A stretch of DNA of 64,000 bases, taken from contig NC_135793.1 of the NCBI RefSeq assembly GCF_051106095.1, positions 4,011,501 through 4,075,500 on the forward strand, read 5' to 3'. How positions within the stretch are numbered: position 1 is the stretch's first letter; each line of letters opens with the position of its first letter. The stretch is from Pogona vitticeps (Eukaryota > Chordata > Lepidosauria > Squamata > Agamidae). Both the position numbers and the translations under genes were made by a program. Below, one piece after another: positions 1 through 15,400 of the stretch. Below the pieces are notes generated by a model. It was given only the letters and a program-made list of their open reading frames with translations. It made no database searches and was not told the DNA's origin.

Positions 1-2179
1 AGGAGAAGATCTCATTTTTGTCAGATTTGTTCTCAAGCCAACCAATGGAGGAACGAGCGCCTTTTGAACATGAAAGGGAAATCCCGGTCGTGTTCTGAAT
101 CCACAACGTGAAGCCTCAGGTTGATGCATTTGCACAGGTTAATGACTCTCTCAGCTTTCATCCTAACCAGGCGATGATGGACTCAGAGCGGATTCATATA
201 TCAAAGAACAACTAGGCGCATGGGACAATTTCTGGCAGGATTGAAAAAAGTCATATGCAAATTCCAAAGGCCGTAGTACATTTTACCATCGTTCGCGCAA
301 CTGTCTGTGGCTTTCAGAGGAATTAAGCCTGGCACACGACTGCTGTTATCAAACTTTCACTGTTGCTGAACCTCTTCATGTCTGCGTTTTGCCGGGATGT
401 CAACTAAGCTGGGAGGTTCTCGGATTGTCTTCACGAGACCAAAACCTCTCCTACTTCCCTAACTCTGGATGCAAACGGCACACGGAGGTAGCAATAGGGC
501 TTCCGCTCAAGGCGTCTACTGACAAAATTGCAGCAATTTTGATTTCCTTTTAACAGTTGCAGCTTTATTCTACAAAAGTAGAATGAAGACTAGCCATGTG
601 TGAGCTGTCATTTTTCTTTCACAAAGGCCTCTGCGCACATAACTCTTTTAACGATTTGCAGCAGAAGTGTGTGCTTTACTAGAATTCTTGGTTTCAGCTT
701 GCAACACAGGCAGAATCCAGACTGTGTTCAAGGTTGTGTTGCCATAGCATAATATTATGGGGGTGGTGTCACTAGTATCGTTCAGCTCTCGGAAAAATTA
801 CTTCTACGGACTCCCAATTCCCAATGGGAGTGGTAGTAAAAAAAAGAAATTTTTCTAAGTGCTGATCTTGCTTTGGAGCATGAGACTGCAATAGCTGTCT
901 ACTCAACATAGAAACACATGTTGGGTCGTATATATAAAGGTTAAGAGCCTAAAATGAAAACGATGATTACATCTCCGATTTCATCGTTAATTTGTAACAG
1001 GAATAGAAAAGCTTGAGAATAATTCGTTTGACGGCTCCTTAACTCAGCAATGGGGAAATCTCAGCCCCAGGAACTGACTCAGACCTTCTGGTCTTCCCCC
1101 AGACAGATCTTTCTCTCGTGATGCTATGCCAGTTGCTCCACATTTTCCTGTTCTAAAAGGCTGAAATACCAAATGTGTTCAGACGGGTGTTTTTGGATTA
1201 AAACTTCCCAGGATGCCCGAGACCGTGGCCTAAGGCGTTCTAGGTGGTTCTCCAAAAAACCACCAATCTGCACAACTCTACAAAATACACATCCTAAAGC
1301 TTAAGTTATTGACAGTAAGAGCTTTAAGCTAAAATACTGTGGCATTTGGGCCGGACTCGCTGCTGAAGGATCATCCTTCAGAACCGAATCTGAAAATTGA
1401 ATTCAGCCCTTAAGGTGGAAAACATTTCCAGCCCTTATTTTAACGATTTCTGCTCTGTGAGCTTAAAAGTAGTCGCAGGCATAATGTTTTATAGCTGGGA
1501 CTTGTACTCGTATATATCTGGAGGGTGGCTGTGGTATTATACTTGGAATAAGTAATTTTTACACATTGGTTTTCCAGTTGCACTCAACAATTTACATTAA
1601 AAATTTTGCTCTTTTCTCACAGAGGTAGCCCTGGATCTCTTGGTGCCCAAGTTGTTAATATACTACTAATTTAGTTTGATGCTAATGTTACACGGTGTTG
1701 CTTTTGGATAAATCTTTCCTGCTGTTTCAGACCCTGTCCATTTCATTCTATTTCCTCTAAGGAAGAAAGAGTGTCTTCCTAATGCACTGTTAGAAACCAT
1801 TTTTGGAACACTGATTGTATGATTATTTCCCCCAAGACGTCATAAAAAACAAACAAACTATACCTGTTTTGTGAGTCATTTTACACACAGTAAACTCATT
1901 GAGGTTCTTCTTCGTGATCTCTCTATGAATCCGCTTGATGAACGTATCAAAAAGCTCTAGAATATTCCGGAGACCTCTGTGCAAGCGCAGATTAAACCCA
2001 TTAGTGTGAATTCACAGATGATCACTCGAAGAACCGGAGTTACACATAAGTAACCTCTCTTTCTAACTCGTGTAAAGGTATTTGCTAAACTCATAATAAA
2101 ATGTCAAACTTTATAGTAAACTGAGAGCTTGTCTTGGTACATTGCTACTGAGATATCAAATAGCTGATGCTACAATAGC
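1..2179. other. Intergenic, downstream of ATG4A; no gene seen
   Basis: AT-rich unique-looking sequence with no credible coding exon on either strand. In human the gene beyond ATG4A on this side is COL4A6, but no collagen Gly-X-Y exon is visible. The part at about 1905-2065 (ending TTCGAAGAACCGGAGTTACA-like text) resembles a repeat whose copies carry the phrase GGTTCTTCGAGTGATCATC in reptile genomes; I cannot name the family. Confidence 0.5.
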
Positions 2180-2396
2180 TGCATGTCTGATATCCACGGT
2201 TTCACTTATCCACGGTCTGAAAATATTAAAAGAAAAATCACAGAAATATGTATATCCACAATGTAGTTACCAGTACTCAACACTAGAAGGAGCCAGTGAT
2301 CATGTCATGTATAGCTTTCACTATTATACACAGGTTTTTGGCAACCACAGGGGCCTAGGAACCAGTCGCCTGCAGCTCTGGGGATTCTACAGTAAT
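2180..2396 (+). repeat. Pogo/Tigger-like MITE copy (family 1)
   Basis: Shares with the other family-1 copies the phrases ATCCACGGTTTCACTTATCC, CTGAAAATATTAAAAG and GGGGCCTAGGAACC. The 5' end is diverged. It lies just beyond the likely end of the ATG4A transcript. Confidence 0.7.
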
Positions 2397-2468
2397 TTCC
2401 TTTGGTTTTTATAAAGATACAAATCATTCAGAAAAGTCAAGCATGCAATCTGTTAAACATTTAAGAAA

Positions 2469-2474
2469 TTTATT
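2469..2474 (-). terminator. Candidate ATG4A polyadenylation signal
   Basis: AATAAA on the minus strand (TTTATT on plus), about 930 bases after the ATG4A stop codon. This would give a 3'UTR of roughly 950 bases, similar in scale to mammalian ATG4A. It lies just short of a repeat copy that begins near 2396. An ATTAAA on minus at about 2524-2529 is an alternative. Confidence 0.35.
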
Positions 2475-3403
2475 AGATGCACAGATAAAGTGCTCATACC
2501 AGGAGGGAAAGAACTGTCAAATGTTTAATTTAAAATAAATAAGATAACCATTAAAATAATATTATTCTCGAAAGCAAAAGTGAAAGTTTGGATAATGATT
2601 GAAACTTAAGGTCAAGGTGAAATATGTTGTAAAAACTGTGGAGGAGAGCTACTTACTGCTCCTGCGATGTTTGCCGTGGAGCCTCCCTCTCTTTCTGTGG
2701 CTGGAGGTAGGGAGAAGCCAAGTGGGGGGCTGAAGGATGGCCCCCTCCAATCCCCCCCCTGCGTGAGTCATTTACATACCTCCTAGAAAGAGGAGAGCAA
2801 TTGCAAAAACTGCAGCATTGCGGTTCCTTTCTATAGACATGTTTTAGACATGCAGTTGCAGCAATGTTAAAATATTTAACAAGCCACTGTTTCTGCCTGA
2901 TCGGTTGGGTCTTCTGAGACAAGACACGGACACGTATTCCTATGAAACTGTCCACGTGAAGGAACAAGGAGGTAAATCCACTCCTTGACCTCAACTTCAT
3001 GCTTTGGGCGTGAGCAGAACTATTGCATTGTGTACTACACATGGGAGCAGTAACAGCCGTCCAGAAACCGGTGCCTCTGAGGGATTTCCCAGCTATACAG
3101 AGAGTCTTTTACTGCAATATCACTTTTCTTCTTATCCCCACCGGGTTCTCTTTTTCTTTTTCTAGACAAGACAAGAGCCTGAAAAAAATGCACAAGCTAA
3201 AAAATGCAGAGCTAGGATCTGTCCCTTCGTTCTTTCCCAGGAAAGCTCCCTTTGAAATGGTTCAGTTCCCGGGGCTGCTCAGCTCTTGCGTTCTGTCCAG
3301 AGTTTGTTTCCAGGCACTTCGGGAATAGAAAGGCAGTGTGGTCTTCATCACTGTTGGATGCTAAGCGTGGGCGCCCACACAGAAGGAAAGGAGGAAGCTT
3401 CCT

Positions 3404-6400
3404 TCATACACTCAGAATCTCAAACTCTTCTTCCACTTCAAACAGTTTGTCCGTGGACTCGATCAGCTCTGTGGAAGAAGGCGGGGGGGAAAGACAGCAG
3501 TGATTCTCAAGGGACTGCACCTGTTCATGAAATAAATGATTAGACTATTGTAACAAGACTCCTAAATCAAACTAGTGACCGGTCGTCTTCGTGCAACAGA
3601 AGCCGCCCAGCCTGTAAAGAATATAACGGTTCAGACAATGAAAGCTCCCTGTTAATTCAGGATTCCAGGTGGCTTTTATGCGTGCAAACTGAAACTTAAT
3701 GCAGAGGAAGGAAAATGTATATAACCTGTGCTAGATGTGGTTATACGTCCCCTGAACATTCAGGTTCAGTGCTTGGGTGTACTTCTGGATTGATGAGAAC
3801 ACGAGGGGGGGGGCTTCTTTATGGCAGCTCCCAGGTTATGGCATGCGCTCTCTCTCAGGAGATGAGGCTGATCCCCTTCCCTTTCATCCTTCTGCCAACG
3901 GCTGAAGACCCACTTTTTCAGGCTGGCTTTTAGTGAGTCCCTGAATGCCTTTTTTCAAAGTTGATATTAGTTTTAGTGTTTAACTGCTTTTAATTATATT
4001 TCAATCGTATTTTAATTAGCGTATAGTTTGGTTTTTTAAAGTTTATTATCTTTTTACTTTTTTTCCCATCGTGATCCTCCTTGGGTCCCCTTCTCAGGGG
4101 AAAGTCTGCCTATGAATAAAACGAACCAATCAATAAAGTCTGGTAAGAACACCAATTCTTACACAGGCGTGATGCTAACAGCAGTTCAGCAATGCGCTGC
4201 ATGAAGCAGAAAATCCCTATACCACTAAACCAGGCGTCATTGCTGTAAGGCTTCCCCATCTCTCCATTCTCTTGAGCATTTTCACAGGTGTCGTCAGAAA
4301 TGGGCATGAACCGGTGGTTCACTGTATCGTCCGAACAGGTGTTCGGTGGGTCCTAGCCCTGTCTACTCCAGTGGGCACCCACTTAAGAGGCGGGGCAAAA
4401 ATCTGTTCGGCCAAGAAACAAACCGGCATGAACTAACAAACCCGTGATTCTTGCCCATCTCTGCGTGCCGTGCTTGTTCACTGTAGCCCAGGGATATGGA
4501 GCTGGACTGGCGGCAGTGGAGAGAGGAAAGAGAAGGCTAATCACTATTTTTTGCTTCTTCACACACAATCAGCCGCTGCACCGTGTTTGGACGAGGAGGA
4601 AATAAAGGGTTCAATCAAATTCCGCCCATGGACATGTATATAGTATATAAATGTTTACAGCTTCCCCAGAAAATGAAAGGTGGTGGCAAACAACAAAACA
4701 TAAGAAAAATGGCTGATCTTGAAGGCTTACTAAGGCAGACCTGGCACAGAAAACAGGAAGTAATGGTTTAGTTTGAACTGTACTATTTTGGTTTTTTTTC
4801 CCCTTCTACCATGACATGTATATAGTGTTCACTATTATCTGCAGTTTTCAGTGGGCTTGGAACCAATCCCGAGCGGATATGGGAGCCCTACTGTACTGTA
4901 TTTTAAACATGGTCTTGGTCTTTTACCTGCTCCTGTTGTCGTTACTTCCGGCTTTGCAGGAGGTATGAAAGGAGGCCAGTGAGGTGGATGCTTCTGAATC
5001 AACTCAAACATTCGCAGACTCTGTTGCTTATGTATCTCCTGGACAGAAAAAAATATTTCCTTTTTAAAATGTGCATTAGACTATTTAACTACATGGTAGA
5101 TGAATGGTTTATCTACTGTTGAGTGGAATTGCATAGAATGATATGCCTCTTCATTTTCTCTGCAAGAACGTGAAACTTATTTAGTTCTCTAGAGAAGTCA
5201 CCTGCATCACTGAAGACAATTTTAATGTCTGTATGAAAAGTACTGTACTTAATGCCCATATAGAGAGCTAATGCAGCTCAAAGAGACAGGATGTAGGGTG
5301 TTTTTTTTTAAATCTACTATTCATTTGGCATCTGCTGCTGAATACGACCTTTCTACACTTGCACATATATCATTATTAACTGGAAGGAAATCCATAAAAG
5401 CAGACCACAATGAAATCCCACTCTAATCATAGGAGAATAATCACAGTTTATTGCTTAAATGCTATTCAGTTTTCAATGAAAGGATTAGGTTTAACATCTG
5501 AATACAGGGCTCCCCATCTCTTCCATCCTCGTTTTCCCATGTGAAGAACCACACTGTGTCAGTGGGTTACTTCAAGGAACAGTCATTTCAATTCGGGAAC
5601 AACTTCCAGGTTTCCACTACAGGTGCCGCAGCTGTGGACCCATCCAGGGGAGTCATGTAAAAGAGCCTTGGTCCACGCTGTATTATGATGTTTATGCACT
5701 CCACACCTTATCTAGCACAACAATGAACAGATTTACCTTTTGCACAAGGCTACACCAGTTATCAAAATCCTTCTCTTCTTTGCAAAAAAAGCCCTGTGAA
5801 AGCAAAGAAACGTTTTAAGTGTCACTTTCAGGCAAGAGCCAGATAAACCCAAGGTTGAACCGTAAGGCAGGGAACGGCCAAATCTGACCCCTTCCAAATT
5901 ACTTCTTAAGTCATCCAGAATGGGTCACTGTGGCCTTCTCTCTTTCTGATAAGAAGTCTGGCTGCTCATGAAGCTTCCCCACTGGCAGGTAGAAGTCAAA
6001 CGGCAAAAGGGAGGCCAAAATCCCACAATATTCCAGACTGTTACGTTTACTGCAGAGTCGCAGTGGTCTGATACCATTTTCACTAGAATTATGATGCCAT
6101 AATTCTAAAAAATCCTAGTAACTTGCAGTCTTAGAAAGTACTTACAGTTCAGTAAGTACTGGGGAGCTTTTCTGTCTTCCCCTGAAGGACAGCACAGAAT
6201 TTCAATTTATCCACCCCTCAAGCCCCTGGCCGCTAGCCTTTATTATCCATTAATTGAAAATATTTTTTATTTTAATATATTTTCTCCTCGAAAGGACCCA
6301 AGGTAGCTCAAATCTTTTAAAAGGTAATATACAGAAGCTGAAAACAGAAATACAAATACAAAGATTAAAAATAAGAGTTAAAGAAGTATCATATTAAAAA

Positions 6401-9400
6401 TAATTTTTAAAAAAATCAATATTAAAAAACACATTTAAGAGCAACAGAGCACAAAACCTCTCTCAGAGGGACAGTCGCTGAGGGAAGGGTTGCCTGAAGA
6501 GAAAGGTCTTTGCCTGCTTGGGGAAGGACAGCCAAGATGGGACCAGCCTGGCCTCCAGTGGGAGGGAGTTCCACAGTCTGGGAGCAACCACAGAGAAGGC
6601 CCTCTTATTTGTCCCCAGCCAATGGCAAACCACTTCTGAGTATTCTCTACCTGGAACAGTCTTTAAAGGGTCACCCTAAGTCAGAATTGACTTGATGGCA
6701 CATGATGATAATCATTATGATGATTATCGCACACACTCTCTTTTCACTACCTGTCAACATGGACTTCTTCCACAGCCAGAGACCTGAGAGCAATGCCCGC
6801 AATGCCCGGGAGGGTACCAACACAATCAGTTGCCTGGTACTGTATTAAGGAAAGCGGTTCAGATGGGCTCCTTTGTACTGCTGCAAATTCCGAAGACAGG
6901 AGGAGGCAGGAGCCCTGCCTCTACGTACAACGTTTAGCTAGATCAGAGGAGCATGGGGGGTCAATGGGCCCTCGCAGCCAGTCTTTCTCCTGACACTTAC
7001 TAATGCGACAGAGGGATCGAGGTTCATTATCTTCATCCGATGCGGCGCCTGTTGGCAATGGAAGCTACGGTCATCTACCATGCCAGCTTCCTCAGAATCT
7101 ACAAACATCTGGGTAGTATGAGGGTCCAAGTAGATCAACTCATTTCCTGAATGGGTAAAGCAAGAGTAGAGCCAAGAAATCAGAAGACGAATGAGATTCA
7201 GAAGGGCAACAATGAAAGAACGAGAGAAGATCATTGAAGGTAAGGATGTGTCGCTGGAGACCAAGGCCAAGATCATCCGGCCCCTTGTATTTCCGATCCC
7301 CATGTATGGGTGTGAAAGTGGGCGTGTCTGAACCAGGAGACTCAACTTGTGTTATTCTGAGCCAGCCCCGCTTCCGAGCTCGGCAGAACCATTCTTTGGC
7401 TCAAGCCGGTTTTCCTTACCCAAGAATCCTATAAAATAGTAGGCGTTGTTTGGTTTTCCTCCTAAAGCTCCCAAAGACTGTGGCATCTTGAAACATTCCT
7501 GAAAGTTCAAAAAAGAAGCAGTCAATTTTCTACCTTCACACAACCCACCAATCTTCTAAAACAGCCTTCAAGGAAGGATATATGTGGAGTTTCTAAACCG
7601 GGCCCACTTCAGGTTGCTATTACGACATGCCTTCAGAAGACCCACAAGGACTGGGGTGTACTGTTGGTTTATTATTCAAGCCTTAGATTTTACCCCACCT
7701 TTCTCCCTCAAACCAGATTCGAATTAGGGATGTGGCCCTTTTTCCCTACTCCATCTCCCTGAATCTCCCAAGAATTCTGGGAGTTCCAGTCCACGGACCT
7801 CTATGTACAGACTCCTACAAACACTGATCTTTCATTCACCTGGACTAGGCCTTAGCTCCAAGGCTAAATGGCTGCTTTTGGCCTTGTTAGTTATGTACAG
7901 AAACAGAAGCAGCCATGGTACTTTCTAGGAGTGACAGTCTCACTGTCTTTTGGGCCCCACCACTCCCAGGAAGCACTGCAGCTGCTTTCTCTCTTTGTAT
8001 ATTACCAACAGGAAGCAAGGCCAGATCTAGGCCATGCAGCCTCAGAGCAAGGTCCTGGTCCAGGTGAGTGAAATATACCGTATTTTTCCATGTATAAGAC
8101 TATACTTTTGTCTAAAATCTTTAGACAAAAAATTGAGGGTCGTCTTAGACATGGAAGTAAGCTGTAGAGAGAAAAAAACAAGTGGAGGGGAAAGCAGGGA
8201 TCAAAGTGATCCTGCAGTGCTTTGATCCCTTTCCCCCTACTCTTGCTAAGCCCCACTTAGATTTCTTAGTTTTGGGTTAGAAAAGTGGGGGCGTCTTATA
8301 CACAGAAAAATACGGTAGGTGTCTGTAAGTGTGAGTCTGTGGGCGGAAACTCCCAGAATCCTACCTGGGGCATTCTTAGAAAACTCTAGGTGAGCCCAAA
8401 AAAATTGAATAGCACATCCCTAGCTCAAAGGTCTATTATCGTTTTATACATTTCCAATTGAGCCTCAGCAGCCGACCTGTTGAACTGGACACACTGTTAA
8501 GAGAACTGTACCTTGAAAGCATCAACATAAACCGGGTTGATGTGGTTGATCCCCAGGCGAAGAGGTATAATCAGCAGCAAAGGCTTCCAACCGCAGCAGA
8601 ACCCAACTTGGCTCTTGCTTCGGCCAAGCACGTTCCTGTGTAGCAGTGAACTGCAGTGGGAACTGGGGCAGTTCGGGGTGGGAAACCGACACATCTTCTC
8701 TGGGGAAGAAGAAACGAGAAAAACTGGTTGTTGACTGACCAGAGATTTGTCATCAGCCTAAAGGGAATAATAATCTCAGGACTGCAGAGAATGGAAGGGA
8801 CCCCCCCCCCAAATGGATAATGGAATCCAGCCCCTGTCAAAGAGGCCCCGTTGGGGAATCGAACTCCCAACCTCTGGCTTTGCAGGCTAGAGACCTAAAC
8901 CACTGAGCTATCCAGGAATTGTAATAGCAAGTGTAGTGTGGGACTAGGATTCAAGAGACCTGGGATCAAGCTGGCACAGGCTTCCGAAATGACCGCCATG
9001 TGGCACAGCTGGGTATCCGAACCTGGTCTTCATTTAGCCAGCAACACATGCCCAAATGAGATCAGTATCACATTGAGTGTTTTCCCAGGGATCGAAATTA
9101 GAACAGAGCCAAGCCCTGGCTGAATTCAGAGCCTGATCTGATGCAAAATTGCCAATATTTATAAAAACTTACTAATATCTTCAATCACCACAGTATTGTC
9201 CATGGACACGTAAACAGCTAAGGAATTCCATTCATCAAATAGCGCAAGTTTTCTGAAATAAAGAAAAAGGCAGCCTTCAATAAAGGTTTGCTGCCACTCA
9301 GAGGTCAAAGTGCTGACTTCATTACCGAGAGACTCTCGAAAAGCTTGTCACGGATGTTGGGGACGTTTTATTTAATTACTTCCCTTTGCCTCTGTTCCGA

Positions 9401-12400
9401 CACTTATTGTTTGTTAAAAATACTTCTACAACATTTCTCATCTGAACACAATCCCAAGTGGCTTGCAATGGAGCCATCTCGGGTCCCTTAAATTGGGGGA
9501 AAGGTGGTATAAAACATAAACATAAATAAAATTGCAAAGCAAAACATAATAATCATGTTAAATCAATTCTGACTTATGGTAACCCTTTTCAGAGTTGGCT
9601 AGGTAGAGAATATTCAGAAGTGCTTTACCCTTCCTTTCCTCTAGGGGCAACCTTGGGATTGTGCAGCTGGCCCAAGGCTACCCAGGCTGGTTCTTCTGCC
9701 TGGAGGCACAGAGGGGGAATCGAACTCCCAGCCTCTGGCTCTGCAGCCAGATACATACTGTATAAACACAACAACCCAGCAAAAACACTTCCAGTCAGGT
9801 CAGGACTGAGGCGAAAGCAAGGTGAATAGATATACTTGTAATTAGTAACTAAAATATCCTAGCTAGAGAATTTTCAAGGTGTGAACGTGAGCAATCAAAC
9901 CTAAATGGCTACGATTCAAGAGTCTGTGCATCACTCCGAGCCATAGGAACAGGTTTTCAACTTGCTTACTACGAAGGGCTATGCATAAATCCCGCAGATA
10001 ACACAATAGACACAAGCTCACTTACTTGAGCACTTGGGCAACAGTATTTGGTCCGAACCATTCCCCAATAGATTTTCCTTCGCCAACGCCCATCTGTGCT
10101 GTGTGGATTAGAAAATTAAACAGACACATGGAAGGATAAAGGTGTCAGGACACTGCCTGTCAAAAGGTACCCTCTTAAGCCTACTGCACTGTGCCTATTC
10201 CAGAGGCACTAGATGCTTTTTACGTACAGAGGTTGGCTTTCAGTGTCAGGGCCCATACTGAAACACACGGACTAATCAACCACATGCTTCACTGGCTTAA
10301 CCATTCACACGGAAAAATTCTGCAATATTTTTAGAGATGGGGGAATTCAGGCAAGTATGACTAAATACAGAGCAAAGCCCCTATGCGAGGACTCATTCTA
10401 TGGCTCTTGCACCACCACTACTACACCTGCGCTTTTTCCAAACCTCCCCATGAATGCTTAAAAACACAGATATATGCAATATTATACACTGCAACTTTTC
10501 TGGCTCCGTAAATACACACTAGAAATATTTATAAGTAGGTATTTCTGGGGAGGGGTTATTTAGTATTTTCAGCCAGCGGATAAGTGAATCAGCGAATACT
10601 GATCCTGCGGATAGGGAGGTCCCATTGTACATCCAAAGCATGCCCCTTTTAAACATTCTAGCTTTAAACCAACATTGACAGCTATGGCGTTGACACTGGA
10701 AAACAATTCAGAGCATAGAAAATGAAAGACTCTTAACTGTGAGAATAAACACAGTGAGGACAGGTCTTAAAACCTTTCTTACCCATTTGGTGGATGGAAT
10801 AACAGCAATCTTTTCTGTCCAAGAAACAACGCAGGATTCTGTGATATTCTTCAGGCTGCTTTCTGTGCTCCTCCCAAATCCAGTCTTGCAGAGATAAGTA
10901 TTCAACATTTTACATGTCATATCATATTATCACAAAGTACAGGAATGGTAGAAAACTGAAAGTGATCATTCAACACACCAATTAAGGCTCTATGGGGAGT
11001 GAGCCCCATTGCCTGTAGTGAGACTTAACGGCTGAGTAAACATAGGCATAGAATTGTGTGCATATCTTCTAGCTATGAGCATGACACATTCACCAGCAAC
11101 AGGTGATACACACAATCTTCGGGTTAAAATAGTTGCTAGACTCCACCATACATTACTTAAAACCAGAATGAGCTATACATAAAAAGGTTTGATATAGTAA
11201 GTAAGCTGGAATTTTCAGTGCTGTAACTTCCACGAAATATAGGGCTCTTCTAATCAGAGATGGGAAATCTGTGGGTTTTTGGTTATACCCACTCAAAGCC
11301 TGCATGGCTGCAGTCCAAAATTTTTACCACCCAGGATTCCCCTCTACGTAAACAACCTCCAAGCATCCCAAAGGCACAAGAATCTGAATGGCAGAAAAGC
11401 ACACTCACCCCTTCCCAAATGTCGACAGATCAGCGCCTGGGCTAACATCATCTGTCCACATCGCAGCATGCAGCCCCAGCCGGCATCGGAGGAAGGTCCT
11501 GTGCCACCTGGGGTCAGGAAACAGGAAGAATGAGAACACACACATACTTATTTAGCTTTTGAGGCGTACTGTCCAAACAGCAAACAAAAAGGCTCAGCCA
11601 CAGACACTCTTTGCTGCTGGAATAATTCTTAGCCCACCCTGAAGAAGCAAAATGCAATGACGGGATGCCAAGTGAAGGGCGTGTACAAACACGGGTTTTT
11701 AGAAGGCTTCAAACTAAGCACCCTGTTTCCCCGAAAATAAGACCTAACCTGAAAATAAGCTTAAAAGCTTCAAGCTAAACTGTGAGCCACATGTTCAAGA
11801 TCCTATAGCCATGCCATATGGAAGTCTACAGCAGTGTAAGAGATCCACACTCCAGTTAATCCCACAATAACAGGCATCAAGGCATCTACCACCAAGGAGG
11901 TTAGGAAACCCCAGTCTTAGGGCCAGGTCTGGCTTCCGAGTTTCTCTCCCAAATACACAATCATTCACCAGTTTTCTAGTTTTGCAAATGTTCTTTCCTC
12001 TTTCCTGAAGATGGACAAGGGATTCCAACAGCTTAGTTAAGCACCTTAAACTAAAACATGTGGCCCTTTTTGACTCCATCTTGCAGAATATGCCTGGCTA
12101 ACCCACATGGCAAGGCCTATCCCAACAACTTATACAATACTGAATTTGCCTTTTGGACTGGATGAGACACATCACCTTCAGCCCATGTTATTTGAGTGAA
12201 TCACTAGACGCCAGAGAGACTCCACAAGTCTAAAAGCGTCAAGACCTGTTGCGTATCGAGTAATTGAGCCCAACCATAGCCAGAGGATACAACACGGGCC
12301 ATTTAAAAACACCCACTAAAAGATCAAAGGCTGCAAGAGATCATTATTAGAATGCATTGTTCGTTCCTTTGCATAGCACTGCCCGTAAAGAACATATCAG

Positions 12401-15400
12401 CTTGCATTTAGCGTTTACATATTTAGTAAGTTTTGTGTATATAAACTTTTTTATTATTTAAAATGCATATACTACAAACACATAAATCTTACTAAATGCA
12501 TTATATATTGATACATATATACATACACGCACACATATATATATTGACATACACACACATTTAAAAAAATAACAGAATAAAGAAGGTAGGGACAAAAAAA
12601 CGTATCCCAGAAAGCGTACCTACCAATTGGTGAAAATTTCCTTCTGTAAGTAAACCAAAGCCGAGCACTGATATCTGACAGAAGTTTGGATTTTTCTAGG
12701 ATTAAAGAAAAGTGTTAAAAATAGAGATCACCAATTACAAATGAAGGCACACGCTTTAGGTTTGCTGCTGCATCCACGGTGAAAACCCAGCTAGGCACTT
12801 CACTATGCAACAGAATCAGAACTGGGAGGTTCTTCCCCCCTTCAGTTCTCCAGCTCTGCCCCAAAACCTACTCCTAGGGGATTTCTTACCCCTCTGGAGC
12901 AGGTTTTCAAGGTGGGCAAGAGCAATGGAGGGGTTACCTAGGGCTGAAGCCGCGGGAACCAGCAGAAGGACCCCACCGGCCCTTGGCTTTAAAAAGGAAC
13001 TGGAAAACTGGGGGGATGTGGGAAGAAGCACTCGAAGGGGAAAGGGAAAAAAATAACGGCAAGCTTTTCATTCCAGCGTACCTGTTCTAAGGTGGTGCTG
13101 CCTTCCTAGAATCCATGCAGGTTCATCTGTTTCAGGAAGCTCTTCTAAATACTCTGCTAAAAGAATGAGGGGGCACTTATGTTTTTATAAAAATCGAGCA
13201 GGCGCTTGCTTATCCAGCCTGTAACTGGTTTCCCCCACACTTTCGCTGCCTGCTTATCACTTCGGACTCTCATTCCTGAGAAACTCCCAAGGCTCTCTCT
13301 CTTACCAGCCCACCTCATCTCATTTGCCCACTAGGACACGGGAACTCACTCCTCTTGCTTTTACACAGATGCCAGCCTTTGGCATTGGCACTTCTTTTTT
13401 TTTTTTAACTTTAGAGCTTTATCTGATACTGAAATCAGATCCTTTGTGGCGAGAGCCCAACATTAAACATCATAAATAATCTGCACTCTTATTCTGTTGA
13501 CCAACAGAAAAGGCTAAAACAGGCAACTTTAGAGCCCCTTCTCTGCCCTCCTAACCCCATACTGCCAACATATATGCAACTCACAGGAAAATGCTTTATA
13601 TCCAGAGCAGTGGAAAAATATGTAAACATTTTTATATAAGATAGAGATGGTTTTCTTTGAAAACAAAAGACAAACTAATATTGTACTAGGACTGTACCCA
13701 TAGAGATATTGCTAAAACATGTAAGAGCTCAGTGTTAGAAAAGTAGCCCTTTAATCACAGACAAGGGTTCAAAAGACGTGTCCCTGACACAAGTAATGTG
13801 CCAAATAATTCAAGTCACAAGTGTAAATCTTTGCAAGATAAGGAACATGGGCTTTGTAAGAGTAAGAACCACAAAAATGAACAGTTCATAGGTTACCTGA
13901 CACATGAAAATAGAGGGGAAAAAAACCCAAAAGCTTATTTTCCTTTTTTAAAAAAAACATTTATGATAATGAGGTTCAAAAATCTCGTTCATTCTATTTT
14001 CTCAAAACTATTATCTGTTATTTAATTAAAAAGACATGTTACTACACAGGATATTTAAAAAGCCCATCTTGAATCGTCAACCCTCGGGCAACCATACTTG
14101 CTCCTCTCTGTTGAGTAAGCAGCATTTAATGTTTACAGCCACTGTCTCATAAGTGGCTTTATTTATATTCACAGGCTCAGAGGGATACACGGAAAGAAAT
14201 GGCTGATGCCCACAAAAGCTTGCATCAACCAATTTTTTTTTAGTCTTTAAGGTGCCAGGAGCTATAGCCAGATTAATCCACTAGAAGCTAATTTAATCTG
14301 AGTATTGGCTTAAGTGGCTAACATAGCATAAAACTAGGCAGTCGTTCAATGGCAATAATGAGGGTTAACTGTTTTAAGCTGCTGCTTTTGCAACTGCTGC
14401 AGATTAAAATCATGTAATAAAAGGTAGCATGCAACATAATAAGGGCACACAGTTGCTTCTTATGCTTTTTTAGTAGTTGTTTCAGTTGTATTTTTCATTG
14501 TATGCGAGTATGTTATAACCATTAAGTCTCGGCAAAAGAGAGGATGAACCATAGGAAATTATTGCTACCAAATCCCAACCTAAATTAGACTTACACCAAA
14601 GTAGGAGAGTGCCCAGGCAGAAGGCTGTGAACTAAGCTAACATAAAATAATAGTCTTAAACATGTCAGAACAGTTTCATGTTTTCTGGACTCCACTGGAT
14701 CATGATATGCTTTAAAAGGCAGGGCCCCGCGTCTTTTGCTCTCAGCACATTCCTGCTCTAAGCTGAGTGTCATGAGACACACAGCGTCCTCCAGCTAGAG
14801 AAGAATCTAATTGTGCACTGAAGGAGGCTCTTAAAGGCCCAATTCAGCTCTCGGTTGGACTCAGTCGTAGACGAATTCTTTATTTTTTCTTAACAGCAAG
14901 GAGTCTAAAAGGTGTGAGGAAGACTGATCTTGGAGAAAACAAATATAGCTGCTTGTCCAGCTGGGAGTCTTACTTTTTTTATTGTTGGAAAGGGTAAGGG
15001 GACTCTGCAGAGCTCTGCAATTAATAACCTTTTTCTTCCTAACCTTTTCTGAAGTTAAAAAAAAGAAGAGAACATAAATATACGGCCAGTTAAACAAATC
15101 AGCAAATAAAGCAAGTATTAATCAGCCATTTTAACACATCTTTTTTGCTTGAAAATGTATTTGCACTGACAGCAGCAACTCTTATCAAATCTACCCTACA
15201 AAACGTAAAGGTATGCAAGAACTACACTTTGACACTTTAATTCTCCCCATGAAAGCATCTGCATGACACCTTTCACATAAACAGCATATTCTGCTTATTT
15301 TTTTTTCCAGGAAGCAGTGTGTTGTAACCATTTAGTTTCCAGACTAAGACAACAGTCATGTTTTTTAGAAAACATAAAGTATACAGCCCAATATTTAGAA